Under the pieces are notes generated by a model. It saw nothing but the letters and a program-made list of their open reading frames with translations. It was not told the DNA's origin and searched no databases. From assembly GCA_008933805.1 (NCBI GenBank), contig WBUH01000004.1:186001-250000 (forward strand): a stretch of 64,000 bases of DNA, written 5' to 3'. The position numbers were made by a program, and so were the translations under genes. Shown piece by piece: positions 32,301-41,562 of the stretch. The first letter of the stretch is position 1, and each line of letters opens with the position of its first letter. This stretch comes from Bacteroidota bacterium (lineage in GTDB: Bacteria > Bacteroidota > Bacteroidia > UBA8524).

Positions 32301-33062
32301 ATGGGTATCCTCAATCTAAAAGAAGTAGACCAATACAACTTAGACGACCCGCGCCGCACGGTGGCGCACGGGGATATTATCCGTAGCAAAAAATTTCTTT
32401 ACCAACTATACCTCGAGTGGTACAACCACTTTAAACAACGGGGTGCCAACCTTCCGCAAGGACATTGGGTGGAGCTGGGCAGCGGCGCAGGTTTTGTAAA
32501 AGAAGTGATGCCCCAAATGCTTACCAGCGATGTGATGGAACTGCCCGGACTGGATTACGTGTTTCCGGGCGAAAATATGCCCTTTGAAACCGGCAGTGTA
32601 GCAGGCATTTTTATGATTGATGTGCTGCACCACATTCCGCAACCTGCTTTGTTTTTAAAAGAGGCTGAAAGAGTGCTGGCCAAAGGCGGCAAAATTTTAA
32701 TGACCGAGCCTGCCAACAGTGCTTGGGGACGTTTTATCTACCGCAATTTTCACCACGAACCGTTTGAACCCAAAGGCGGCTGGGAAATACCCGCCACAGG
32801 CCCATTGAGCGGTGCCAACGGTGCTCTGCCTTGGATAATTTTTGAGCGCGACCGCCAAAAGTTTGAGGCTGAGTTTCCCCACCTGAAAATAGAAAGTATA
32901 CGCTACCACACGCCTTTGCGTTATTTGCTAAGCGGGGGCGTATCAAAACGCCAATTGGCCCCTAACGTTAGTTACGGGTTGATAAAAGGCATCGAAAACG
33001 CGTTGCTGGCCTTGAGTCCGCAAATTTCCATGTTTGTTACCATTGAAATCACCAGGCAATGA
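32301..33062 (+). CDS. Class I SAM-dependent methyltransferase
   Basis: 253 residues. Motif I is GHWVELGSGAGFVKEVMP, the acidic strand end MELPGLDY, and motif IV FMIDVLHHIPQPALFLKEAERVLAKGGKILMTEPANS, typical of Methyltransf_11/25. It overlaps the next gene by 4 bp (ATGA), so the two are translationally coupled. The substrate is unknown; the partner's glycosyltransferase domain points to lipid- or glycan-linked metabolism. Confidence 0.88.
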   Translation: MGILNLKEVDQYNLDDPRRTVAHGDIIRSKKFLYQLYLEWYNHFKQRGANLPQGHWVELGSGAGFVKEVMPQMLTSDVMELPGLDYVFPGENMPFETGSVAGIFMIDVLHHIPQPALFLKEAERVLAKGGKILMTEPANSAWGRFIYRNFHHEPFEPKGGWEIPATGPLSGANGALPWIIFERDRQKFEAEFPHLKIESIRYHTPLRYLLSGGVSKRQLAPNVSYGLIKGIENALLALSPQISMFVTIEITRQ

Positions 33063-34471
33063 GCCAACTAAAAGAGTATTTTAACAACATAGCCCAAAAG
33101 CGCCTGAAAGTACGCCGTAAAAACAGCTACTATTGGGATGATATTACCCGCTACTGCAACTACTTTATTCACGACGATTACAGCGTGATAGAGGTAGGCT
33201 GCGGCAATGGCGAGATGCTTGCCCAACTGAAAGGCAGCAAAAAAGCAGGTATTGATTTTAGCCCCGCTATGTTGCAAAATGCCCGCAACAACAACCCCGG
33301 TATTGATTTTTACCTGATGGATGCCGAAAACATCACCCTTGATGAAAAATTTGATGTGGTGATTATTTCAAACGTAATCGGCTATCTGGATGATATACAA
33401 GCAGTGTTTGAGCAGCTTAAAAAGCTGTGCCACCGCAACACCAAAGTGATAGTTACCTATTACAGCTACTTGTGGGAGCCGCTTTTAAAACTGGCCGAAG
33501 CCACCGGGCTTAAAATGAAAACCCCCAACCAAAACTGGCTAAGCGATGCCGATTTAAAGAACCTGCTTGATTTGGCAGGCTTTGATACCTACCGCATGGC
33601 TCACCGCCAAATACTGCCCGTTAACATTCCCGGTGTATCGTGGTTGTTTAATACCGTATTGGCCCGTTTTCCCTTATTCCGTCAGTTGTGTATCAGCAAA
33701 TATGCGTTTGCGCGCCCGCAACCCGATGCCCTGCCTGATTTTAAGAAAGACTTTACCGTAAGCGTAGTAATACCTGCCCGCAACGAAAGCGGTAATATAG
33801 AAAACGCCATACTGCGTACCCCAAAGCTGGGTAGCCATACCGAGATAATTTTTATAGAAGGAAACAGTACCGACGATACTTGGGAAAAGATACAAGAGAT
33901 ACAGAAAAAGTACGCCGCTACCCACGATATTAAAATTGGCCAGCAAGACGGCAAAGGCAAGAACAATGCTGTGAAAAAGGGTTTTGCCATGGCTACGGGC
34001 GATATTTTAATGATTTTGGATGCCGACCTTACCATGCCCCCCGAAGATTTGCCCAAATTTTACAACGCTATTGCAAGCGGCAAGGGCGATTTCATCAACG
34101 GGTCGCGATTGGTATATAAAATGGAAGCCAATGCCATGCAGTTCCTTAATGTGTATGGCAATAAGTTTTTCAGTATGATGTTTACGTGGTTGCTCGAAAG
34201 GCCGTTTAAAGACACTTTGTGCGGTACCAAAGTAATTTTTAGGGAAGATTACGACCGCCTGTGTAGCAACCGCAAGTTTTTTGGCGATTTTGACCCCTTT
34301 GGTGATTTTGATTTGATTTTCGGGGCGTTTAAACTGAACCTTAAAATTGTAGAAATACCCATACGTTACCGCGAACGCACTTACGGAAGCACCAATATTT
34401 CTCGCTTTTCACACGGACTTATTTTGCTGCGCATGGTAATATTTGCCGCCCGCAAGATTAAGTTTTATTAG
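33059..34471 (+). CDS. Fusion of a SAM methyltransferase and a family 2 glycosyltransferase
   Basis: 470 residues. Residues about 1-215 are a second class I methyltransferase (SVIEVGCGNGEMLAQLKG; VVIISNVIGYLDDIQAVFEQLKKLC). Residues about 228-470 are a GT2/DPM1-like transferase: VSVVIPARNESGNIENAI, FIEGNSTDDTWEKI, and DILMILDADLTMPPEDLP with the DxD motif. Dolichol-phosphate-mannose-synthase-like enzymes load sugars on polyprenyl carriers. The fusion plus the coupled upstream methyltransferase suggests two methylations and one glycosyl transfer on one product. Confidence 0.88.
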   Translation: MSQLKEYFNNIAQKRLKVRRKNSYYWDDITRYCNYFIHDDYSVIEVGCGNGEMLAQLKGSKKAGIDFSPAMLQNARNNNPGIDFYLMDAENITLDEKFDVVIISNVIGYLDDIQAVFEQLKKLCHRNTKVIVTYYSYLWEPLLKLAEATGLKMKTPNQNWLSDADLKNLLDLAGFDTYRMAHRQILPVNIPGVSWLFNTVLARFPLFRQLCISKYAFARPQPDALPDFKKDFTVSVVIPARNESGNIENAILRTPKLGSHTEIIFIEGNSTDDTWEKIQEIQKKYAATHDIKIGQQDGKGKNNAVKKGFAMATGDILMILDADLTMPPEDLPKFYNAIASGKGDFINGSRLVYKMEANAMQFLNVYGNKFFSMMFTWLLERPFKDTLCGTKVIFREDYDRLCSNRKFFGDFDPFGDFDLIFGAFKLNLKIVEIPIRYRERTYGSTNISRFSHGLILLRMVIFAARKIKFY

Positions 34472-34583
34472 TTCTGCCTTGTTAGCAAGGTTTCACTGCT
34501 TCAGATTACTTATTTCTGATTCGTTGGAAGGAGATAAAAACCTGTCCCAATGAACTAAACCTGCAACTGCTTGTTACCTTGAT

Positions 34584-34748
34584 ATGTTTGGATTGTTTAA
34601 GAAGAAAACCGAAGCTGAAAAGTTAACCGAAGAATACAAAAAGCTATTGGCTGATTACCATCGCCTTAGCACGATTAACCGAAAAGAAGCTGACCTTAAA
34701 ATGGCTGAGGCAGAAGCCATTGCAAAAAAGTTAGATGCATTGAAATAG
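34584..34748 (+). CDS. Lacal_2735-family small protein
   Basis: A 54-residue protein, MFGLFKKKTEAEKLTEEYKKLL...STINRKEADLKMAEAEAIAKKLDALK. The MFGLFKK start and the helical Lys/Glu-rich body match the Lacal_2735 family of short Bacteroidota proteins of unknown function. It lies 113 bp after the fusion gene. Confidence 0.8.
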   Translation: MFGLFKKKTEAEKLTEEYKKLLADYHRLSTINRKEADLKMAEAEAIAKKLDALK

Positions 34749-34779
34749 CTTGCTTTCCAACGCCCTGCACATCTAATTA

Positions 34780-35361
34780 TTAATGCACTCTATCGCCCCT
34801 AAGCTCTAAAGAAGCAAGTATTTCGGCCTCGCCCTCTAAAATAGCATTCCAACGTTCCTTAACGTGCTCTTCGGGCATGTACTTTTTAGCCAAATCAATA
34901 AATAAACGGTAATGTCCTGCTTCCGATACCATAAACTCGTGGTAAAACTCCTTCAACGCAGGGTCGCTGATGTGTAGCGACAATAAACGAAAACGCTCGC
35001 AACTGCGGGCCTCTATCAAAGCAAAAATCAATAAATGTTCTACCAGTTGTTGGTCGCGCGTACCACCGTCTTGCCTAAGACCTTTAATCTTTAGTACATA
35101 TTCATCCCTGCGCTGCTTGCCCAATTTAAGGCCGCGTTTATTCAACTCCTTCACCACCTTGCGAAAATGTCCCCACTCCTCAGCCACCAACGGAGTAACC
35201 GCCTGTACAATATCTTCTTTGTCAGAATAATTCACAATCAGCGAAATACCGCTACTGGCTGCTTTTTGCTCACAAAAAGCATGGTCGGTAAGTATGTCCT
35301 CTATTGTTTTTTCGGCAATGTTCACCCAGCGCGGGTCGGTAGCCAGCTTTAAACCTAACAT
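34780..35361 (-). CDS. miaE: tRNA-(ms2io6A)-hydroxylase
   Basis: 193 residues. The ferritin-like diiron ligands are visible: EEWGHF (E and H), EARSCERF and SEAGHYRLF with the second E..H pair. This is the MiaE family, which hydroxylates the isopentenyl group at A37 of certain tRNAs using a di-iron centre. The length is normal. It is the last in a run of minus-strand genes. Confidence 0.9.
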   Translation of the reverse strand: MLGLKLATDPRWVNIAEKTIEDILTDHAFCEQKAASSGISLIVNYSDKEDIVQAVTPLVAEEWGHFRKVVKELNKRGLKLGKQRRDEYVLKIKGLRQDGGTRDQQLVEHLLIFALIEARSCERFRLLSLHISDPALKEFYHEFMVSEAGHYRLFIDLAKKYMPEEHVKERWNAILEGEAEILASLELRGDRVH

Positions 35362-35407
35362 AAGCGCAAAGGTACTTTGAAGATTTTAAAATGTGCCAAT
35401 ACCAACG

Positions 35408-35893
35408 TCATTGGCCGCTCAAAAGGTCTTCGCGCAATTGGGTAAGTACCTCCCCTAGCCAATTTGTACCCCTCCATTCACTGCGGTCAAAACGTTTTGG
35501 GTCGTTTTCATCCATACCAATCCCCCAAATTACATCCGTAGGGCTGGCCTCAACCAGTGTCGTGCCTTTTGTATCCAACAAGAATTTTTTTAGGTTTTCG
35601 TTTTGTGTAAACTTAGCGTAATTGGCCTTGTACACAATATTCTTTGCTTCACGCTCCCATACTTCGGGTATGAAATTTTTAACCTGTCTGCCCAGTGCTT
35701 TTTGGTCGCGGGGATGTTTTACCGTTAATACTTTTTGTGCAATTTCAACGTCTCCAAAAAGCATTGCTTTACCGTACATCATGTATTGTTCAGCAGTATT
35801 AAAGTGTATACCGTCAATTTCGTAATTGCTTTCGTACCATTGCGAAAACGGGTGTGCCGTTCTGTAAAAAAATGTAAATTGTTCTTCCATCAT
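35408..35893 (-). CDS. NADAR (YbiA-like) N-glycosidase family protein
   Basis: 161 residues. FFYRTAHPFSQWY, then FNTAEQYMMYGKAMLFGD, and C-terminal VWGIGMDENDP-like (DVIWGIGMDENDP) with TNWLGEVLTQLRE are the conserved blocks of the NADAR/DUF1768 family. Members hydrolyse N-glycosidic bonds in riboflavin-pathway intermediates or ADP-ribosylated guanine. It is 3 bp from the small membrane gene upstream. Confidence 0.92.
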   Translation of the reverse strand: MMEEQFTFFYRTAHPFSQWYESNYEIDGIHFNTAEQYMMYGKAMLFGDVEIAQKVLTVKHPRDQKALGRQVKNFIPEVWEREAKNIVYKANYAKFTQNENLKKFLLDTKGTTLVEASPTDVIWGIGMDENDPKRFDRSEWRGTNWLGEVLTQLREDLLSGQ

Positions 35894-35896
35894 TGT

Positions 35897-36169
35897 TTAA
35901 AAGAGAAAACGGAGAATCCATACCGTTATGGCCGCACTAATACCCCATAACAGTAATGACCGTAGTATTGAGAATATACGTTGTTTTCTGAGTTTGCTGC
36001 GGATTGCCTGTTTTTGGGCTTCGGTAAGTGGTTCAGGCTTTTCGGTCTTTTGTCCCCGCTTGCCTTTGTGCAGCGAGGTATCAAAATAATCGGGTTTGCT
36101 TACTAAAGACGCATTGTGCTTTAGCGTTCTTATCATGTGGCCTATCGAGCCAAAACCCATTCCTCCCAT
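35897..36169 (-). CDS. Small C-terminally anchored membrane protein
   Basis: 90 residues. A basic soluble stretch (SLHKGKRGQKTEKPEPLTEAQKQAIRSKLRKQRIF) is followed by one membrane helix at the C-terminus (SLLLWGISAAITVWILRFLF). It is probably co-transcribed with the NADAR gene. No family is recognised, but similar short tail-anchored proteins are common in this phylum. Confidence 0.72.
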   Translation of the reverse strand: MGGMGFGSIGHMIRTLKHNASLVSKPDYFDTSLHKGKRGQKTEKPEPLTEAQKQAIRSKLRKQRIFSILRSLLLWGISAAITVWILRFLF

Positions 36170-36227
36170 ATCACAGAAATAGTTAATCTTAAAACATCCC
36201 GATACTCCGTTGGGTGCACATCTATTG

Positions 36228-36322
36228 ACAGGATATAAATCCTGTTCTTTTACGGGTTTGTTTCAGGAGGGTTTAAAACCCTCCTGAAACAACGGGCAAA
36301 TAGCGACGGGTTCCATACGCGT
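36228..36322. repeat. Palindrome cluster D
   Basis: Three hairpins in a row: ACAGGAT-ATAA-ATCCTGT (36228-36245), a 31-nt palindrome around GGGTTTAAAACCC (36260-36290) and a GACGGG-type hairpin (36304-36322). The same three-part layout with different stems recurs nearby. Confidence 0.7.
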
Positions 36323-36337
36323 CAAAAACAAAAATCG

Positions 36338-36970
36338 CTACCTCTCAAAGCTATTTGGTGTGGGCTTAAAGCCCGGTTTCCGAAACCGTATCATAGGCCT
36401 GTCGTATGTTACTGTAAATTCCTCTTTTATACTTGGACAGCAGTGGCCATCACCGTCTTTAAACTCAATATAGGTTCCAAAAAATGTGTTTGAGCTCAAG
36501 CTATCAACATGGATAAATCCATCAAAATCAATAGTGAGCGAATCAAAAAAAGAATCGTTAACACGGTAACCTGAATCATTAGAAAGTACTAACACTTGAA
36601 ATTGTGTCCACATGGCACCGTTACCGCCATCGCATAAATCCGCAATAAACGTAATCAAGCCATCCTTTTTCTTATCTCCATTAACATCACCAAGCCAAAA
36701 ATCGGTATTGTTGCTATCAGGTAAATTTAGAGGCATTGTGTTAATGTTATGCTCCACTACAAAATCAATATTGCAGGAGTCGTCACCCAAAAACACTCCC
36801 TTCTTTTTCTGTTCAAGTAACCACTGATTAAAAGCATCCGTAATTGGTGTAGTGTCCTCTATCTCTGCATTGTTACCTTCTGTTTTCGCTAGGTTACTGT
36901 TATTACAACCGAAAAGTATTGTCACCACCAGAAGTGAGGTATAATAGCCGAATGAAGCTCTTTTTTGCAT
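36338..36970 (-). CDS. Lipoprotein, unknown function
   Basis: 210 residues. MQKRASFGYYTSLLVVTILFGCNNSNLAK is a lipoprotein signal with Cys near residue 22. The mature part is acidic with an EF-like or FG-GAP-like GDVNGDKKKDG segment. No family is assigned. Confidence 0.75.
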   Translation of the reverse strand: MQKRASFGYYTSLLVVTILFGCNNSNLAKTEGNNAEIEDTTPITDAFNQWLLEQKKKGVFLGDDSCNIDFVVEHNINTMPLNLPDSNNTDFWLGDVNGDKKKDGLITFIADLCDGGNGAMWTQFQVLVLSNDSGYRVNDSFFDSLTIDFDGFIHVDSLSSNTFFGTYIEFKDGDGHCCPSIKEEFTVTYDRPMIRFRKPGFKPTPNSFER

Positions 36971-37012
36971 GATTATTATTTAACGTTAGACTGTTGAAGA
37001 TAGTACAAACCT

Positions 37013-37272
37013 TAACAGGATATAAAATCCTGTTCTTTTACGAGTTTGTTTTAGGAGGGTTTTAAACCTTCCTGAAACAACACACAAATAGCGACGGGTT
37101 TCATACCCGTCGTAAAAAGCTGGATTACATGAAACTATTCCCCGTTTTAAAAAATCTTAATGTTTTAATCGACAGGATATAAAATCCTGTTCTTTAGCAT
37201 ATTTGCTTTGCGAGGGTTTAAAACCCTCGCAAAGCAGTAACCCAAAAACGGCGGGTTTTATACCCGTCGTTA
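37013..37272. repeat. Palindrome clusters E and F, back to back
   Basis: Each cluster has three hairpins with the centres ATATAAAAT, TTTAAA and TTTCAT/TTTTAT: cluster E about 37013-37112 and F about 37174-37270. Stems agree within each hairpin but differ between clusters (for example CTTTGCGAGGG in F against TTAGGAGGG in E). No gene occupies 36971-37406. Confidence 0.7.
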
Positions 37273-37357
37273 GCCCAACACAGCCACACTGCCCAAATAC
37301 CACTACACATATACTGCCTTGTTAACAAATCCGTTTATTAGTATAGCTACCCCCTGA

Positions 37358-37365
37358 TAACTTTG
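37358..37365 (+). promoter_or_regulatory. -7 box TAACTTTG before ftsK
   Basis: TAACTTTG fits TAnnTTTG and lies 41 bp before the ftsK ATG. A weak TTTATT occupies the -33 zone. Confidence 0.45.
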
Positions 37366-37406
37366 CGTAGGCAAAATACGCCCCAAACAAAAAGGCCCTG
37401 CAAGGC

Positions 37407-39995
37407 ATGAGCAAGCAAAACACCTTTAAAAATAAGACTACTAAGCCCTCTGACGCTAAAACTGATTTTGAGCGCGAGAAGAAGAACGAGGAGAAGCCGA
37501 TAACCCGTAAGGTGTTTTGGCAATGGGCACTGCTGCGTGATGAAAGAGCCAAACAGGTATTTGGTGCTTTTATGATGCTGCTGGCGGTGTTTATGGCAGT
37601 GGCCTTTATATCGTTTATTTTTACGTGGAAAACCGACCAAAACGTGGTGGTAGGTTACGGCTGGAACGATGTTTTAACCGCCAACCCCGATGCTGCCAAA
37701 AACACCATGGGTATTTTGGGCGCATTGGTAGCCCACCTGTTTATACACAAATGGTTTGGGATAGCCAGTTTTGCCATTCCGTTGATATTGTTTGTAGGCG
37801 GAGCAAGGCTCACGTTTAAAATACACTTATTGCCGTTGGCAAAAACCCTGCGCTACTCTTTCTTTATTGTGATTTGGCTGGCCCTTACCATGGGATTGCT
37901 GTTTGGTTCGTCGCTTCCGTTTTTGGGCGGTGCCTTCGGCTACCACGGCTATTTGTGGCTAAAGGGGTTGATGGGTGTGGCCGGTTCGGGCATATTCCTG
38001 TTCTTTTATGCGCTCACCTTTGCCATCATTGTTTACAACCTCAACCTTTCGCTAAAAAATAAACTGGCGGCAAATACCGATGCCGACGGAGATGCTCCGT
38101 TTAAAACGGCTGCTGATGGCAATAACCTGCGTACTACAGGCGAAATGGCCGAAGAAATAGCCATTAATACCGCCGAAGAAGAAGCCTATGCAATGGCCGA
38201 CGAAGATGAGGAAGAAGATGCTGAACCGCTAAACCCCAACGATATTAAGCTGATTGTGAAAGACGACGAGAACAACCCTCCGTTTTCTTTTACTGAAGAT
38301 GTGCCCAAACCTGACGGCAGCATAGCGTTAGATATACAACCTACGCACCCCGAACCCGTAATAGTTCCTCCCCCGCCAAGCGGTAATATTTCGTTCAGTA
38401 TTGAAGATACGAAGGAAGAAGAGCCTGCTGCGGTGGTAGAAACTGAACGACCTACCCATTACGGTTTAGATACTCCATACGACCCAACATTAGACCTTTC
38501 GGGGTATAAGTTTCCTACGATTGATTTGTTGAAGGATTACGGCGATAGTAAAAAGGTGATTGACCCTACCGAATTGGAAGGGAACAAAAACCTGATTATT
38601 GAAACGCTGAAAAACTACGGAATAGGCATCGGGCAGATAAAAGCCACTATCGGGCCTACTGTTACCTTATACGAGATTGTACCCGAGGCGGGTGTGCGTA
38701 TTTCGCGCATCAAAAACCTTGAAGACGATATTGCCCTTAGCCTTGCCGCACTGGGCATACGTATTATAGCCCCCATACCGGGCAAAGGAACCATTGGTAT
38801 TGAGGTGCCCAACAAGAAACCTGAAATGGTGCCGATGAATACGGTAATAGCCAGTCAGAAGTTTCAAGCGGCGGATATGGACTTGCCCGTGATTTTGGGT
38901 AAAACCATTGCCAACGAAATTTTTGTGGCCGACCTTGCCAAAATGCCCCACCTACTGATGGCGGGTGCTACGGGTCAGGGTAAATCAGTAGGTATCAATG
39001 CCTTGTTGGTATCGCTATTGTATAAAAAGCACCCCAGCCAGTTGAAACTGGTATTGGTTGACCCTAAGAAGGTGGAGCTTACACTGTATAAACGCATTGA
39101 ACGCCACTTTTTGGCCAAAATACCGGGCGAAGGCGAGGCCATTATTACCGATACCAAAAAGGTGGTAACCACGCTGAACAGTTTGTGTATTGAGATGGAC
39201 GAGCGTTACAACCTGCTGCAAAATGCAGGAGTGCGTAACATAAAAGAATACAACGCCCGCTTTGTTGAGCGCAAACTAAACCCCAACGACGGACACAAGT
39301 TTTTGCCCTACATTGTAGTGGTGATAGATGAGTTGGCCGATTTGATGATGACAGCCGGCAAAGAGGTAGAACACCCCATTGCCCGTTTGGCACAGTTGGC
39401 AAGGGCCATCGGTATTCACTTGATTTTGGCTACACAGCGTCCTTCAGTAAATATTATTACGGGTACAATAAAGGCCAACTTCCCTGCACGTATTGCGTTT
39501 AGGGTAACCTCTAAGATTGACTCGCGCACCATTTTGGACGGCAGCGGTGCCGACCAATTGATTGGTAAAGGAGATATGCTGTACAGCAATGGTAATGATA
39601 TGATACGCTTGCAATGTCCGTTTGTGGATACACCCGAGGTAGAAGATATTACCAGCTACATTGGTAACCAACGCGGCTACGGCAGTGCCTTTGTGCTTCC
39701 CGAAGTACAGGAAGAAGGCGGTACGGGTGCTAATGAAGATTTTGACCCCAGCGAACGCGACAGTATGTTTGAAGATGCTGCCCGTGTGGTGGTTATCAGT
39801 CAGCAAGGTTCTACCTCGCTCATACAGCGTAAATTAAAACTGGGCTATAACCGTGCAGGCCGTTTGATTGACCAATTGGAACACGCCGGTATTGTAGGCC
39901 CGTTTGAAGGCAGTAAAGCCCGCGAGGTATTGATTCCCGACGAATATTCATTAGAACAAAAGCTACGCGAACTGGATAGCAAAAGTCACGGCTAA
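37407..39995 (+). CDS. ftsK: DNA translocase FtsK/SpoIIIE
   Basis: 862 residues. Four membrane segments lie in the first 215 residues, followed by an acidic linker (about 230-360). The alpha and beta motor domains have Walker A GATGQGKS and Walker B VVVIDELADLMM. A C-terminal gamma winged helix (RKLKLGYNRAGRLIDQLEHAGIVGP) reads orientation sequences. It pumps chromosome ends apart at the septum and activates XerCD. The size is normal for Bacteroidota. Confidence 0.97.
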   Translation: MSKQNTFKNKTTKPSDAKTDFEREKKNEEKPITRKVFWQWALLRDERAKQVFGAFMMLLAVFMAVAFISFIFTWKTDQNVVVGYGWNDVLTANPDAAKNTMGILGALVAHLFIHKWFGIASFAIPLILFVGGARLTFKIHLLPLAKTLRYSFFIVIWLALTMGLLFGSSLPFLGGAFGYHGYLWLKGLMGVAGSGIFLFFYALTFAIIVYNLNLSLKNKLAANTDADGDAPFKTAADGNNLRTTGEMAEEIAINTAEEEAYAMADEDEEEDAEPLNPNDIKLIVKDDENNPPFSFTEDVPKPDGSIALDIQPTHPEPVIVPPPPSGNISFSIEDTKEEEPAAVVETERPTHYGLDTPYDPTLDLSGYKFPTIDLLKDYGDSKKVIDPTELEGNKNLIIETLKNYGIGIGQIKATIGPTVTLYEIVPEAGVRISRIKNLEDDIALSLAALGIRIIAPIPGKGTIGIEVPNKKPEMVPMNTVIASQKFQAADMDLPVILGKTIANEIFVADLAKMPHLLMAGATGQGKSVGINALLVSLLYKKHPSQLKLVLVDPKKVELTLYKRIERHFLAKIPGEGEAIITDTKKVVTTLNSLCIEMDERYNLLQNAGVRNIKEYNARFVERKLNPNDGHKFLPYIVVVIDELADLMMTAGKEVEHPIARLAQLARAIGIHLILATQRPSVNIITGTIKANFPARIAFRVTSKIDSRTILDGSGADQLIGKGDMLYSNGNDMIRLQCPFVDTPEVEDITSYIGNQRGYGSAFVLPEVQEEGGTGANEDFDPSERDSMFEDAARVVVISQQGSTSLIQRKLKLGYNRAGRLIDQLEHAGIVGPFEGSKAREVLIPDEYSLEQKLRELDSKSHG

Positions 39996-40008
39996 TTATT
40001 AACTAATA

Positions 40009-40143
40009 CCCTGAATATAAAATTCAGGGCTTTTACGAATAACGTCCCGAATGGTTTAAAACCATTCGGGACGACCTTTTTAACAGCGACGGGCTTTATG
40101 CCCGTCGGAACGCACAATGAGGCAGACGGTTATAAAAACCGTC
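40009..40143. repeat. Palindrome cluster G
   Basis: Hairpins at 40009-40029 (CCCTGAAT-type stem), 40043-40073 (TTTAAAA centre), 40086-40107 and 40125-40143 (GACGGTT-type stem) lie one after another downstream of ftsK. Their order and centres match clusters D-F and H. Confidence 0.7.
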
Positions 40144-40188
40144 GCTATTGAGAATTCTCCCAATGATTTTAGTTTTTCTGAATCTGCA

Positions 40189-40300
40189 AAATACCCTGAA
40201 TGTGAAATTCAGGGCTTTTATGAACAACGTCGCGAATGATTTAAAACCATTCGCGACAAACCCCTGCAACAGCGGCAGGCTTCATGCCCGTTGGAATGCC
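40189..40300. repeat. Palindrome cluster H
   Basis: A second copy of the cluster G layout: a CCCTGAAT hairpin with centre GTGAAAT, a 31-nt palindrome with a changed stem, and a GCGGCAGGC-type hairpin. It lies about 180 bp from cluster G. Confidence 0.65.
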
Positions 40301-40344
40301 CATCGAAATAGCTATTTACGGAGAACATATTAGCCCGACATTTT

Positions 40345-40443
40345 AACAGGATTGAAATCCTGTTCTGATACGATTACCTATTAGGGGCGGACTTAAGTCC
40401 GCCCCTAATAGGTAATCTCAAAAGCGATAGGTTTCAACCTGTC
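40345..40443. repeat. Palindrome cluster C (inverted relative to A and B)
   Basis: An AACAGGAT-TGAA-ATCCTGTT hairpin, then a perfect 46-nt palindrome (40372-40417) centred on GGACTTAAGTCC, then a GCGATAGGTTTC-type hairpin. The element order is the reverse of clusters A and B. Confidence 0.72.
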
Positions 40444-40514
40444 GCCGTAAAACTGGTGTGAGATTGATTGCTGAAATAGCCTCTTGTGTCCTACGAAAAG
40501 GAAACAAGCAAGGC

Positions 40515-41480
40515 TTACCAATACTTTCCTTCTGTCAGATAATTCTGTACGTAGTCTTTAACCCCTTCCTCAAGCGTATGAAAGGGCGTATCGTACCCTA
40601 TTGATTTTAGCTTGGCCATATTGGCCTCGGTAAAATATTGGTACTTGTCGCGTATATCAACGGGGGTATCAACAAACTCAATGTTTTCAGGCACTCCCAT
40701 TGAGGTAAAGGTGGCTTTTGCCAAATCAATAAACTTGCGTGCCGTGCCTGAACCAAGGTTGTATATGCCGTTGTTTTTGCGGTGGTGCATCAAAAAGTAG
40801 CACACGTTCACAAGGTCTTTCACATATACAAAATCACGCATTTGGCCGCCATCAGTATAGTTGGGGTTGTGTGAGCGGAACAAACGCATCATGCCTGTGT
40901 TTTTTATTTGGTTATACCCGTGCATAATCACTGAGGCCATGCGCCCTTTATGATATTCGTTAGGTCCGTACACATTAAAAAACTTCAAGCCTGCCCAAAA
41001 ATAGGGCTTGCGCTCTTGCTGCAATGCCCATATATCAAAATCATTCTTCGATTCGCCATAAGGATTCAGTGGTTTCAATTGCGGGATCAAGCTTTCGTTA
41101 TCATCGTACCCCAATTCACCCAAACCATACGTAGCCGCCGATGAAGCATATACTAACGGTAAACCGTATTGCACACATTTATTCCATACCATTTTGGTAT
41201 AGTTCAGGTTCAATCGGTTAAACACTTCTACATCAAACTCAGTAGTATCCGTGCGGGCCCCAATGTGAAATATAAATTCAATCTGGTTTTGGTTAGCGTC
41301 AATCCACTGCTCAAACTCGTTGCGGTGCACTTGCGCACTGTACGTTTTGCCTGCAAGGTTCTTGTTTTTTTCGGTATTGCTAAAATCATCCACCAATACT
41401 AAATCGTTGTAGCCTTCGGCATTTAGCCTGCCTACTAAGCAACTTCCGATAAAACCTGCTGCACCTGTGATAACTATCAT
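40515..41480 (-). CDS. hldD: ADP-L-glycero-D-manno-heptose-6-epimerase
   Basis: 321 residues. The N-terminal GAAGFIGS Rossmann motif, HIGARTDTTEF, and the catalytic YxxxK region (NPYGESKNDFD) identify an extended SDR. FNVYGPNEYHKGRMASV is the HldD/RfaD signature. It makes the heptose precursor of LPS inner core. A -7-like box (CAAAAATA on the plus strand, 41485-41492) lies directly upstream, so the leader would be very short. Confidence 0.93.
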   Translation of the reverse strand: MIVITGAAGFIGSCLVGRLNAEGYNDLVLVDDFSNTEKNKNLAGKTYSAQVHRNEFEQWIDANQNQIEFIFHIGARTDTTEFDVEVFNRLNLNYTKMVWNKCVQYGLPLVYASSAATYGLGELGYDDNESLIPQLKPLNPYGESKNDFDIWALQQERKPYFWAGLKFFNVYGPNEYHKGRMASVIMHGYNQIKNTGMMRLFRSHNPNYTDGGQMRDFVYVKDLVNVCYFLMHHRKNNGIYNLGSGTARKFIDLAKATFTSMGVPENIEFVDTPVDIRDKYQYFTEANMAKLKSIGYDTPFHTLEEGVKDYVQNYLTEGKYW

Positions 41481-41513
41481 GCTGCAAAAATACAGTTTTG
41501 TACCCTGCTAAAA

Positions 41514-41539
41514 CAAAAAAGCCGGTCCAAAAGACCGGC
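41514..41539 (-). terminator. Intrinsic terminator of the T9SS gene
   Basis: On the minus strand GCCGGTC-TTTTG-GACCGGC is followed by TTTTTTG. It lies 24 bp after the stop at 41563 and just before hldD. Confidence 0.85.
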
Positions 41540-41562
41540 ATAAATAAACGAGGGCTTAGCGT

